Source: Flaveria trinervia (taxonomy: Eukaryota > Streptophyta > Magnoliopsida > Asterales > Asteraceae). Taken from it: a stretch of DNA of 64,000 nt. The DNA lies in assembly GCA_025506515.1 (NCBI GenBank), contig CM046451.1, forward strand, positions 64,993,635-65,057,634, read 5' to 3'. Shown here one piece after another: positions 21,357 to 31,994 of this stretch. The first letter of the stretch is position 1. The number at the start of each line of letters is the position of its first letter. The notes under the pieces were generated by a model. It searched no databases. It saw nothing but the letters and a program-made list of their open reading frames with translations, and was not told the DNA's origin. The translations under genes and the position numbers were made by a program.

Positions 21357-24001
21357 TCTCACACCCCCGCTAAGAGTAGAAACACGGGGGCGTAACGAGA
21401 CGGGAATCGTCATAACACATGGTAAGCGATAGAGATGCAATATAATAAATGATAGCAAGCATGTCATGACGACACCCGACAACAAGGGGACTTGTGTCGT
21501 GTATAGTCAGTGTTCACGACAACATAGCCATAAGCACACGCAACCAAATGATCACACAAATACGAATATCAACATTGTAATGTATTTTTCTCACAACCTT
21601 TGAACAAGTAACAAAAGAGTAATTGTTGATTAAAACAAACTACATCAAATGTTTACAAAATGACAAGTTTAGCCCGAAATTGCATCCTAGGGTCTCCACT
21701 AAGGCAGCACACCTAGATCTTCAGCTAGCATGATCACCTGAAAAGATATGCTCAAAATGGTCAACAAAATTGTGGGTGAGCTCGTAGGTTTAAAAGTAAA
21801 TAAGTAATTTTTGTTGTATAAAGTTGTTGCAGAATGCCATGCATACAGTTATAGCTAAGCAAAATCACAGGACAAGAGCTTTACAACCAAACCTAATGAC
21901 GTACACAAAGAATCTTGTCAGAATATATTCACCCAAGGTCCGTTCCTGGCATCTGTTGGTACTAACTAGTATACCAACACGAAGGTGGGGGTGTCAAACC
22001 AAGTAGTACTACCAATACCTATCCGTCGGTTCCCACACTGGAATTAAATGGTTGTAAGAAAAAACCACAAAGCAGGCCCAAGCATGTATCAGATAAGTAC
22101 TCACAAAACAACAGCACGTTGATTCTAAGTATGTAAATTGTATGTATGTTGTACAGCATGAAAAGTGGGTGAACATACTTTTCCCCCAAGTTTGTAAATG
22201 ATTGAAAAGTTGTATAAACAAAAAAGGGGCCACAAAACTCACATGTTAAGTGGTAAGTATGAATGATCAAAGTTCCCGACAGTTGTGTGCAATGAATAGT
22301 CAAACACCTATTGACAGTTATTGTTTAGCATTAATGACGTGTATAAAGCATATAGTAATGTTTAGTCGGTTCGGGTTGTATCGGTTTGGTCGTGGGTAGC
22401 ACACACACAAGCGGACACACGTATCAGATCTTATGTAGATCCAAGTACTAAGAGTAGTCGTCATTGCTAATGACATCCGTATAAAGATCCCATTATTATA
22501 AAAGATAGTAGTTGTTGAATATTTGTAGTCCCAAATGGGTTGTCGATAATTGTAAAATGTTAGGTTGATTTAAATTGAAATAGTATGTGCCTGTTGATAG
22601 CGTTGACTTTAATCTTTGCGGTCAAGCAATGACACTTTTACTGATGTTACCTTATCATCACAAGACATTCAGGAAGGGAATTCACACACACAGCATCATC
22701 AGTCACACAACAGGACTAGACGCTCGACTCAACACTCCATTCGTACAAATCAACCTTTAATCGTACGAATCAGCTTCATTCGCACGATTGAACCTTCATT
22801 CGCACGACTGGCATTCAGTCGTACCACACAACACCCAATCGCACGACTTAACTTCCATACGCATGAATCAACCTTTATTCATACGAATCAGTTTCATTCG
22901 TACGACTGAACCTTCATTCGTACGATTGGCCTTCATTCGTGCGATACACGCACAGTCGCATACATTCATTCGGTCGTAGGACTCAATCGCACACTACATT
23001 CATCTGCATTGACTCAATCGCACACAACACTCATCCACATTGACTCAATCGCACACACATTCATCCGCATTGACTCAATCGCACACACATTCATTCGATC
23101 ACACAACTCAGTCGCATGACATCCCTAGTCGCACGATTCAGTCGCCCGAATGACATAGTCGCATGACTCAGTCGCAAGACTCACCCAGTTGCACGGCTCA
23201 GTCACATGACAGACCCAGTCGCCTGAACTACAGGTTCGCGACTGTTGAAGTGCAAAGAAACCTTCGGCTGCCCAAAGCACGGGTTTTACACAACAAGGAC
23301 TTCCAGAATAACATAACAAACACACACAAACACGTAGCACACGCAGAAGACACAACACCCACCCACACGACCTCTTGTGTTTGAGTTGAACCGAACACCC
23401 GAAACCCTAGAAATGGACAGCAGTAAAACGAGCAAGAAATGCACAACCAAGGTCCTCTACCTGCAAGGATGGAGTAGACTAGGTTGTAGACGAAGCCTAG
23501 ACGGAGAAAACGAGACCAATGGAGCGTTTTTGGTGCAAAAGTGAAGATGATAGGTGATGAAGAAGAAAGTGAAGAAGAAATGAAGAAGATGAAGAAAATG
23601 GCTGGGAATGGGGTTTTTATACCCATCCCATGTTTGCAAACTCTCAGTTTTAGTCCCTGCACTTAGCTACCGAGTTCCCAAAGTTTGTTTCGTTTGAAAA
23701 CGGCTTTTAAAAGTGCTCGTTATTTTAATGTTAAAACTGCTTTTAATGGTAATTGATGACTTAAAATGGTTTTATTAATGACAATGGTTATAACAAAAAA
23801 TGGTATATTTGGTGATAATGGTGATGAAATTTATAAAAGGTTTAGGTTTAGCACACGTTCACGAAGGAAGTACAGGCACAAGGGTAATAAAGCAAACATG
23901 ATTTCTTAAAAAAGGAGTTCATGAAGAAGAGGAAGAATAATTAAGAATAATTCTATGGTTAATTATGTTGTTGGACTGACCTTAAGGTGACGGATGTCAT
24001 A
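21357..24001 (-). repeat. LTR of gypsy B (about 2.6 kb)
   Basis: The right edge is placed where copia D sequence (...CATGTAC) stops and TATGACATCCG begins, read as a TG start decayed to TA. The left edge is placed just before the PBS, ending GGGGGTGTGAGA. A TATA box (TATAAAAA on the - strand) lies at 23614-23621, in a pyrimidine-rich promoter context. The transcribed part holds a dense array of CGCACGA/CGTACGA words at about 22,690-23,235. No ORF of note. Confidence 0.6.
22690..23235 (-). repeat. CGCACGA-type palindromic word array inside the gypsy B LTR
   Basis: Dozens of short words of the form ATTCGTACGA, CAATCGCACGA and CAGTCGCACGACT, about 15-25 nt apart. The same vocabulary is found in the copia family-2 LTRs and spacers. 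It lies downstream of the TATA box, so it would be transcribed in the LTR leader. Confidence 0.8.
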
Positions 24002-24596
24002 GTACATGCAAAAACCCTCTTTTCCCTTTGCCTCCAAATTCTCTACAAGGTAAGAGAAGATATGCTAGAGAAGCTGAAGGGGTAGTTCAGCACCAGTGCC
24101 ACGTAGGCTTTTAGTATCTGGTCTGATAGGTCGTCGAACCCACCCATTTTGGAATCTATGCACTTCAGAACAACATGTGCCAAGTACTTACTCTAGGGGC
24201 ATAGGTTGCTCTTGTTGAGTACACCTGAGTTGATGTCCCCAGTGTACTTAATCCTCAGAAAACGCCTCTCACTTTCAGTGGGTGTAGCTTGGTGGGGTAT
24301 CCAGCATCATCTCCCAACCCAAGTACTCGCCGAATGTCTTCAGCAGTAATCTCTATGTCCATACCACAGATGGAGCTCCGAATGTGATATGGCTCTCGTG
24401 ATCTGTCCACTGATACATTCTCCCAGAAGGCCTGGTGTATAGACCTATAGGGAGTGCATGGACTAGAGATAGCTTTGTGTATTCTTGATCGATTGAGAAA
24501 AGCGATGATCTCTACAAACTCGGCACCATTCCGAGTTGTGTGGTCTAAATGAGCATAGATGTTGTGCTTGGGATTGATAGACCATCTATCAGCCAT
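24002..24596 (-). pseudogene. aORF N-terminus, family 2, copy D
   Basis: ATG at 24596 follows the predicted splice acceptor by 4 nt. The first 115 residues are open (MADRWSINPKHNIYAHL...), with conserved features ..AEFVEIIAFLNRSRIHKAI, CTPYRSIHQAFWENVSV and the IEITAEDIRRVLGLGD motif. A frameshift or stop near 24,250 is followed by the block GGFDDLSDQI..AYVALVLNYPFSFS in other frames. It ends abruptly at the gypsy B LTR. The protein family is unknown; it matches the family-1 aORF weakly (FW.N, I...IR..L). Confidence 0.8.
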
Positions 24597-24600
24597 CGAT

Positions 24601-25140
24601 CTATAACACAAGACACAAAAACATTAGATACTCACATACCACAAATTAGTTTTAAGTAACTTGATAGAATTCATTCTGATTTATTCATACGAATGAACCA
24701 TGCAACGGTGTTCAGTCGCTTGTCCTATCTTGCGGCTGGACTCATTCGGGTGAATGAACAGGTGACTGAGTTCAATCGGTTGACTGATCTTGTGATTGGT
24801 TAAGTCGGACGACTGAGCTCATTCGTATGATACATTCGGCCGATTGAGCTATTCGACTAGCTCAATCGTGCGATTGGAGTTCATCCAGATGACCAGTTGC
24901 ATGACCCATTGTTCGGTCGACAGAGGTTCGAATCTTGACCAATTCATGAAATTAAACGTTATGTATAGGTTCTTTAGACTCGCAATCACTTAACGAATAA
25001 CCTAATAACATTATTTTTAACATTTTACATGGTTTCAGTAGGTCATTAATCCACTGAGTTGTTCGGTTCTTGTTTCAATCTCAAATCACTAATTAGGGCA
25101 CCATATCTTCTTATTTCTATGAGATTTCATCACATTATAC
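24601..25140 (-). other. predicted intron 1 of the aORF transcript, copy D (540 nt)
   Basis: On the - strand the donor is TATACAG|GTATAATG at 25140 and the acceptor is TTTTTGTGTCTTGTGTTATAG at 24601, 4 nt before the aORF ATG. A branch-site-like ATCTAAT lies about 30 nt upstream of the acceptor. Copies E and I have the same donor and acceptor positions (544 and 542 nt). The intron itself carries CGCACGA-type words (about 24,700-24,890). Splicing is inferred. Confidence 0.55.
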
Positions 25141-25244
25141 CTGTATAAATGCACACACACGTTAGAAGATCAATAGGAATGTATAATCAAGGTCTAAAGA
25201 AATTTGGGCAGCGTAACAGTAGGATGTGCGATATAAGGGCGAAC

Positions 25245-25580
25245 GGAAGTGATGAGCTGAATGCGATCGAATGTGGCCCTATTTAGACTGAATCTGAGCT
25301 CAATCGGCCTACTGGACTCATTCGCTCGGTTCATTCGGGTGAATGGAACTCAGTCGGGTGATTGGCTCAGTCGTGCACTTTTAGTTGCCTGATTGGAGCC
25401 CAGTCGGTCGACTGACTCATTCGCACACTCCCATTCGGTCGAATGGGTCATTCTGATAAGTCATTCGGGTGAATGGTTCATACTCATGTCCATTTGGCTG
25501 TTTAATGCATGTGTATGGTCCATTCGTATGATTGGTCCATACTCATGGTCCATTCGTGCGAATGGGTCAGACTTATGAAT
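25245..25580 (-). promoter_or_regulatory. internal promoter-like module before aORF, copy D
   Basis: An array of ATTCGGTCGAATGG and CAGTCGGTCGACTG-type palindromic words at about 25,290-25,575 ends, on the - strand, in CAGTCTAAATAGGGCC (about 25,274-25,289). This is the counterpart of the clear TATA box CAGTATAAATAGGGC in copy I. It lies about 680 nt upstream of the aORF ATG, just before the predicted first exon. Confidence 0.5.
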
Positions 25581-25614
25581 TTGACTTTGGGACCAGTTTA
25601 CAAATTACACCCTT

Positions 25615-25800
25615 TTAACTTTTGAATAAACATTATGTGCACTTGATCATCTTAGACATGATCATTTTATCTTGAAAAACCTTTGATCACCTCAGATGTG
25701 ATCTTTTTAAAATATTTTGTCACCTCAGACGTGACCCAATTTTATTTGAAAACATGTGTGGTCACCTCAGACGTGACCTTTTGGATGATAAGGTCCCTTA
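25615..25800 (-). repeat. GGTCACGTCTGAGGTGACC hairpin array, copy D
   Basis: Four to five degenerate copies of a dyad (GGTCAC...GTGACC arms with GTCTGAG loop), about 35-45 nt apart. Seen on the + strand as CACCTCAGACGTGACC, with partly decayed copies. Equivalent arrays lie in copies E and I at the same place. Confidence 0.8.
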
Positions 25801-27194
25801 TCAACTTCCATGACATAGTCCGATACTACACAAAAATGAAATTTAAAGACTTTGTACAGAAATAAAAGAAATAATGCTAAAACTTAAAACTAGGACAGGT
25901 TTTTGTGTTTTCATGAGGGTAAATTCCTAAGACGTAATCCTAAGGAATAATTTTTCTGAGAGGTTAGCCTCAATCATTTAAACCATACATAGACCAATTC
26001 AAGTTAGAATCAGACAGGAGATTCAATCATTCAGGACAAGTTATTTAAAAGACTTTGATGCTCTATTCTTGTTTTTCATCTGGAGTCAGTTAGCAAAGCT
26101 AGGAAATCATGCTAGTACTTCTCAGGTTCCCACACTGATTTGAACTTTTAAGAATTGTAGCCATAATGATTGTCAGTATATTTTTCCTCTTAAATTCATA
26201 CACAGACTTTCAACATAGTTTGATATTTGTTTATTTCAACCAGCTCTAGTGGATCCCACACTTATATGGTAATCAACATTCCTCAGGAGATTTTTAAGCG
26301 GTCTCAGGGTGGTGTTCAAGAAGAGGGTATTCTTAGAACTTTCAAATAGAAGCCAATCCCCAGGTCAGTGCCACCGCACAACAAAAAGGCGGCAAACAAC
26401 AATGAGTTCTAGAATATATAGATTATGCTTATCCTTAGGTCAGTGCCACCGCACAGTAGGGAGGCACATAACCCATCTTCTTGTTTGAGCATTTTCATTC
26501 TTTTTGCACAGATCTCACCAACAACATAAGTTATCAGTTTGATTGCATTGTTTTATGTGCTTTTGCTCAAGCTTTGGTCTTACGCACACATTTGTAGCGA
26601 TTATTTTGCTTGTCACCCCTTATTGGAATCTTGTTGATTGTGTTAACTAGGGATAAGGTGTTACCCACAGCTAGTCAAACATTTTAGTTTAATCTTGAGA
26701 TCAGCAAAACGTCTAGTCATCTATTGTGTTGAATCTACCGACATATCATCTGTGGTCTAGCAACCTGTAGGTCTACTTTCTTTGTGTTACCTTAGTGGTA
26801 GCTAGCTTATCTATCGTATTTCCTTTTATATTGCTCAGACTACACAGACTTATACTTGAGCTTTGCATCTTTTTCAATTTTGATTTTTTAAAGTCGAAAT
26901 GGTTTGTACCTGTGTACTATTATATTCCAAAAACTGAATCGGTATCACACATACGATCTTATTTTTTATTAGCTTGCCTCTCCTTTTCCCTCGCCCTTTT
27001 TTATGCTGCCTAAACCTATTCTCCCCCTAAAATTATAAAACCATCACGGATTAGCGTTTTAGGATTTTAATAGGCAAGGAAATAAAACAATTGTAATTAA
27101 ACTAAGTAAAATTAAACAAAGACAAGATAACAAAATAAAATAAAATTAAATAAAAAATTTTAAAAATAGAAGAAATTAGACACGACGCATCGGA
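25801..27194 (-). other. non-coding spacer after pol, with conserved block and internal polypurine tract, copy D
   Basis: No ORF is supported. On the - strand, directly after pol, TTTTAGGGGGAGAATA (PPT core at 27021-27028) is present. Further on (about 26,480-26,340) is a pair of conserved blocks containing GTGCGGTGGCACTGACC, then ACCATATAAGTGTGGGATCC (about 26,250). All three motifs recur in the same order in copies E and I, so the spacer is part of the element. Confidence 0.7.
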
Positions 27195-30100
27195 CTATAC
27201 ATGGTCATCTTCAGGAATGACCTCACTTTTCTTTTTAATGCCGTTGACCTCTAACAAATATAAAAAACATGGTTTGTCAAATGCCTTTGTATAGAGGTCA
27301 GCGCGTTGAAAATCCAAATTTATTTTTACCACATCGATTAAGTTCTTTTCAAAGCAATCACGTATAAAGTGATATTTAATACCGATATGTTTGGTCTTAG
27401 GATGTTGGACTGGGTTCTTAGTGACTGTAATTGCAGCAGAGTTATCAACAAAGATAGGAGTAGAAGAGAAGTTCGAACCGTAATTCCGCATTTGCTGTTG
27501 AATCCATATGATTTGAGAACAGTAGCTTGCAGCAGCAACTTATTTAGATTCACAGGTTGACAATGCAACTGAGGTCTGCTTCTTACACTGCCAGGTTACT
27601 AATCTTCTTCCAAAGAACTGACACCCTGCTGATGTAGACTTGTAGTTCATCTTGCAGCCACCGTAATCCGAGTCGCTATATGCTGTAAGCTCAAAGTCAT
27701 CATCATGAGGGTACCACAACCCAAGTGTGGGTGTGCCCTTCAGAAAACAAAAAATCCTTTTGACCCCAATTAGTTGGTTCACCTTAGGCTTTGGTTGATA
27801 TCATGAGCATAAACATGTGGCATACATGATATCAGGTCATGAGGCAGTGAGATACATGAGAGATCTGATCATCCCTTAGTATATAGTGGCATCTACCAGA
27901 TCACCATTCTCATCGGGTGCTACAGCATGTTTTGTAGCAAGGGGAGTGCCAGCTGTAGAAGCATTCTCCATGTCAAACCGACTGAGAATATCCCCTACAT
28001 ACTTGGTCTGATGTAGGAAGATTCCATTTGGTGGCTGATCCACTTGTAACCCGAGAAAGAACTTCATCTCCCCCATTGCACTCATCTCAAACTTAGACTT
28101 CATTACTTCTTCAAACTCTTTGCATAATTCTTCATTCTTTGAACCGAAGATTATGTCATCGACATAGATTGGTACCAGCAGTAAATCTCCATCCTTTTCT
28201 TTGACAAACAATGTACAGTCAATGACTCCCCTGCAAAAACCGTGTTTTACAACATGAGTCGAGAGTTTCTCATCCCAGGCCCTCGGAGCTTGATGAAGCC
28301 TATATAGTGCCTTGTCAAGTTGTAAACTTTGTCACGATGATATGGATCCTCAAATCCCTCGGGTTGACTGACATACACTGTCTCTCGAATCTCACCATGA
28401 AGGAACGCACTTTTCACATCTAGTTGATAAACTTTGATTTTCATATACGATGCATAGGCAAGGAAGATACATATTGCTTCCATCCGTGCCACTGGTGCAA
28501 ACACTTGATTGTAGTTGATACCCTCAACTTGTTGAAAACCCCGAACAACAAGCTGAGCTTTGTTTCTGATGATCACTCCTTGGTCATCTTTCTTGCATTT
28601 CAAGACCCATTTGGTACTCATGACTTTTGCACCTTTAGGTATATCTACTAGAGTCCACACACCTAACTTCTTAAACTGAAGAAGTTCTTCCTGCATGGCA
28701 CTCACCCAAGCCTCATCATTTAGTGCTTCACTTACATACTTTGGCTCAAACTGAGACACAAAGCAGCGGTAGGCACCATTGTGAAGGTATCCCTTTTCAA
28801 TCACAGAGGCATAATCAACTGAGTATAGCTGATTTCTAGTCTGAAAGTCTAATCTCACATCTCCTATAACATTATCCAAAGGATGATAGATGTTTAGATG
28901 TGAGTTGGGAGTTGTTGGAACAACTACCTCAGAATCAAGATTGCGAACATTTGGTTCTTAATCTGAGGCAATAGGAGTCTGAGGATCCGACATCTCAGAC
29001 ACATCATTATGAGATGCTTGTGGACTTGAGGTAGGCGAAACCTGTGCATTCTGGTTGTTCTGATCATTTTCCACATTTTCTTCATCAGAGGTGGAGTCAC
29101 TCATATCAAGTGCTCCCCTTGAATTGGTAAATGATTGACTTTATGAACTGGATGGTGTTGAGTCTTGAGAAGGTGTGTTCAAGACATCATACAACATCTT
29201 GTTTGCCAACACGTCTTCTGAAGCGGAAAGAGGAATATTGAAGGATTTGAAGAATCCATCATAGTCGAAGAAGTAAGCATGTCCTTTTCCAGCAGGCGGT
29301 GTGATGTATCTCTAAACATCAACGTTACACCACACCTCTACTTGACCCGTTGAATTGTTGTAAACCCTCTTGTCTGGTATGTTGTATCCTAGAAAAATCC
29401 CTTCATCAACCTTCTCACTAAATTTTCCCTCCTGAGTCTTCTTCAGCAGGGTGCATGGAGCACCAAACGGTTCGAGATACTCTAAGTTAGGTTTATGTCA
29501 TTGTAGTAACTCGTAGCATATTTTTCCATGGCGTTTCACAACCAGAACTCAACTAAGTGTGTAACATGCATTTGCCACTGCTTCATTCCAGAATTGAATA
29601 AGCAGTTTCGAGTCTGCCAGCATAGTACGTGCCGTCTCTATCAAGCTGTGATTCTTCCGTTCAGCAACCCCGTTCATCTGAGGAGTGCAGACAGAGGTGA
29701 ATTGATGCACAATTCCCTTTTCCTTGCAATAGGCCTCCATCCACTAATTCTTGAACTCAGTTCTGTTGTATGAGCGCACCTGTCGTATCTTCAGCTTGTA
29801 TAAGGATTCCAATGTAGTTACTAACTCCTCGAAAGATTCAAATGTTTTTGATTTGGATTTCAGAAACTTTACCCAAGAGAATCTTGATTTGTCATCTGTA
29901 ACTACATAGCAATACAGTCGCCTATGATGCTTCTTGTACTGATTGGACCAAACAGATCCATGTGAAGGAGCTCAAGAGGAAGTTCTATAGAATGATCTTT
30001 ATTTTCCTTATAAGACTTCTTCGTCTGTTTGCCCTTTTTGCACGCAACACAGAAATCCGGGAGTTGGAAGTTTTTGACATTTACTCCCCTCACTGGATCA

Positions 30101-30599
30101 TTCTGGACCAAGTGATTTATCTTCCTCGGATTTATGTGTCCCGTTCTCCTATGCCTTGAGATTGAGTCCTTCTCAGTAGCTTTGGACAAGAAGCACTGAA
30201 CTTCATGATCCATTGTAGAGGCCTTTGAGAGATCCAAATCATAAAGATAATTATATCTTGAAGCTGACATTAGGATTTGGTCCTCTGGAATCACGTAGTC
30301 CTTCTTTAGCACATAGCACTTCTTGTTGTCGAGACTACCTTGAATCCTTTATCACAAATTTGAGAAACTAAAAGCAAGTTATTTTGTAGTTGGTTGATGT
30401 AGTTTACCTTATCAAACTTAACTTTCTCATTTCCCACTTTCCCTTGGGCTGTGATGTACCCGCCTTTGTTTCCAGCAAATGAAACATGCCCTTATTTGAT
30501 TTGTCTAAAGTTTGATAAGAGAGCTCTATTCCTTGTCATGTGCCTAGATGCTCCGCTATCTACAATCCACGTGTTAGTCTCAGCACTATAGCGAACACC
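27195..30599 (-). pseudogene. pol: copia pol polyprotein, decayed (copy D)
   Basis: Begins after a splice-acceptor-like TGTGTAG|GGTGTTCGC at 30601/30599. Protease IVDSGASRHM lies at about 30,560; the pre-integrase zinc region with CVACKKGKQTKKS at about 30,050; integrase IETARTMLADSKL at about 29,650; RT with DVKSAFLHGEI (about 28,420) and YVDDIIFGS (about 28,170); RNase H to 27195 with DSDYGGCKMNYKSTSAGCQFFG. Frames change at least six times (near 29,900, 29,550, 28,880, 28,320, 27,880 and 27,540). It is inactive. Very similar to copy E pol, in opposite orientation. Confidence 0.95.
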
Positions 30600-30787
30600 C
30601 TACACATTCAATGAAAACATTAGTTCATGTTAGGAAGCCAAGCCTTCACTGGCTTGGGTTTCCCTGAGGCATCACACATCATAAACTCAACCCATTAACC
30701 ATTTGAGGTAGGGAAGCTCAGATTTTTGTTTGTTCTCATTTTCAGACGCTGAGGCGGATTTTTCTTTCCATAGACCAGCGTTGTGTA
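30600..30787 (-). pseudogene. gag: gag C-terminal tail of copy D
   Basis: Continues the gag of D (45023-47360) after the E insertion. It carries MCDASGKPKPVKAWLPNMN followed by TAA at 30620-30622. Then a short tract CATTGAATGTGTAG leads into pol. The stop-to-pol distance is 23 nt here but 25 nt in copy E. Confidence 0.85.
30783..30787. repeat. target site duplication GTGTA (left) of copy E
   Basis: Directly adjoins the 5' LTR at 30788 and matches 45023-45027 exactly. Removing E and one copy restores a continuous D gag alignment (CAGGCCTTACACAACGCTGG against CAGGCATTGCACAAATCTGG in E). Confidence 0.96.
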
Positions 30788-31499
30788 TGTTGATACATGT
30801 ATGTCCCTAGATCATGATATGTGATGTAATAGATCTTGTTTGGTATGATTAATGAAATGATATTGATAGTTTGTTAGTTATTATGTTTAATGTTTCATTA
30901 ATGTGTCAACATTGAATTGGTTAATTAGGTTAGTGATTGCTTGAATGATTACATATAATGTTTATTAATTAATACATTCAAACTTAACATAATGAAGTTC
31001 TCATGCGAATGGCTCATGCGAATGAACCATACGCATGAATAACTTCACACAATTGACTCAGTCGCACGACTAAACTAGGAGACTGGATCAGTCGTACGAT
31101 TGTAACATAAGATTGGCTCAGTCGCACGACTGAACACTCAGTCATACGAATGAATCAACCGCATGGTTCAATCGCACGACTGAACCAAACTAATGGTTCG
31201 GTCGCACGATTGAATAATACCAACCTATAAATACAACTCAATTCATGAAAAGGAAAAACTCCTGATTATTTTACGATTCCAGACGTACCCTAGCCGTCCA
31301 GAAACCTCTTAATTCGTTCTCCAAGTTCATAGAACACATTAGATCGATTCCCAATCGATTTCTAACGTTAGTTTCAATACTTGATTGATTCTTCGTGTGT
31401 TCTCACTGATTGGATCGCCAATCAAATAGGATTCCGCACTATTTGATCTGGTTTACACGTTAATCTGTAGGTATTTCGGTCAAATACCGCGTCCTAACA
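30788..31499 (+). repeat. 5' LTR of copy E
   Basis: TGTTGATACATG...GTCCTAACA, 712 bp. Upstream of the TATA box (TATAAATA, 31226-31233) is an array of CAGTCGCACGACTGA and ATTCGTACGAATGA-type palindromic words at about 31,005-31,218. The U5 end carries TGATTGGATCGCCAATCAAA, itself a dyad, followed by a second dyad around CCGCACTATTTGATC. The same U5 sequence occurs in copy I. Confidence 0.95.
31005..31233 (+). promoter_or_regulatory. LTR promoter of copy E: palindromic array plus TATA box
   Basis: About twelve words such as GACTCAGTCGCACGACT, CAGTCGTACGAATGAA and CAATCGCACGACTGAA are packed end to end and stop about 8 bp before TATAAATA. The 3' LTR repeats this at about 44,520-44,749. Likely the Pol II promoter region of the element; the array may be its enhancer (inference). 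Confidence 0.7.
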
Positions 31500-31994
31500 A
31501 GTGGTATCAGAGCTTTGACTCTTGATTACGTGTTGATTCAATCAAGATTGCATAAAAGTTTGTGTTTTTGCACTAAAAACGTAATCTTTGGCATCAAAAG
31601 TGATCTTGGAAGTTCCCTGCTCATCGAAGTTTGGTTTCTACGGCCTTAGGCGATTAGAACTTGTGAAATTTCGAATCTTTACGGCTGAAACCCATCAAAC
31701 CTAGAAATTGTCGCAAAACAGCAGCTTCAGTCGCACGAGTGACTCATTCGCACGACTGGACACCATTCGCATTGCTCATACGCACGATTGGACTTAGTCG
31801 CACCCTCATTCGGCCGACTGAACTGTTCATTCGCATAGCTCATACACACCAGATTCATTCGCACGACTGAACCAATCGCCCAGTTCAGCCGCACGATTGA
31901 ACGAGTCGTAGAGTTTATACGCACGATTAGATCATTCGCATCCTTCAGTCGCATCAGTGAAAGTTTGTTTGATTAGATTATAAGTTTATCAGTC
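31500..31994 (+). promoter_or_regulatory. PBS and 5' leader of copy E
   Basis: PBS TGGTATCAGAGC at 31502-31513 is a perfect 12-nt match to the initiator tRNA-Met complement, 2 nt after the LTR. The leader runs to the gag ATG at 31995. From about 31,725 to 31,965 it contains another array of CAGTCGCACGAGTGA and ATTCGCACGACTG words, this time inside the transcript. Possible packaging or structural role is speculative. Confidence 0.85.

Larger units (their letters stand above)
21174..24001 (-). mobile_element. Ty3/gypsy element B: 5' LTR, PBS and leader fragment
   Basis: Read on the - strand: LTR, tRNA-Met PBS, then about 170 nt of leader before the copia C insertion; the leader resumes at 8702. 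No gag or pol is seen, so most of the element was lost at the 8427 junction. Assignment to Ty3/gypsy rests on the LTR length (about 2.6 kb, close to that of gypsy F), the TATA-to-PBS layout and the GGGGGTGTGA...PBS context, not on protein. It interrupts the aORF of copia D near 24002. Confidence 0.65.
24002..30787 (-). mobile_element. Ty1/copia element, family 2, copy D (left part)
   Basis: On the - strand, from 30787 down: gag C-terminus, pol, second polypurine tract, a conserved spacer, promoter-like array, intron 1 and the first about 195 codons of the aORF, cut off by gypsy B at 24001. The 5' part of the same element continues at 45023-47360, because element E inserted into its gag (GTGTA duplication). 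No LTR of D itself is in the window. Confidence 0.93.

Noticed and set aside
22009..22303. Two overlapping - strand ORFs of 77 and 94 codons
   Set aside because: Inside the gypsy B LTR, in overlapping frames, no recognisable domain and no similarity to the neighbouring elements; treated as chance.
22616..23384. + strand ORFs with repeating IRTN/SHDR/QSHD residues, and - strand Cys-rich ORFs
   Set aside because: Products of the CGCACGA-type word array and the promoter region of the gypsy B LTR. Similar ORFs at 50138-50566 come from the array in the gypsy F LTR.
25140..25160. tRNA or small-RNA gene near the TATACAGGTATA tract
   Set aside because: No cloverleaf, A box or B box pattern; the tract is better explained as the splice donor of intron 1.
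26795..27013. + strand ORF of 72 codons with hydrophobic stretches
   Set aside because: It lies in the non-coding spacer of D, antisense to the element, and is not conserved as an ORF in copies E and I.
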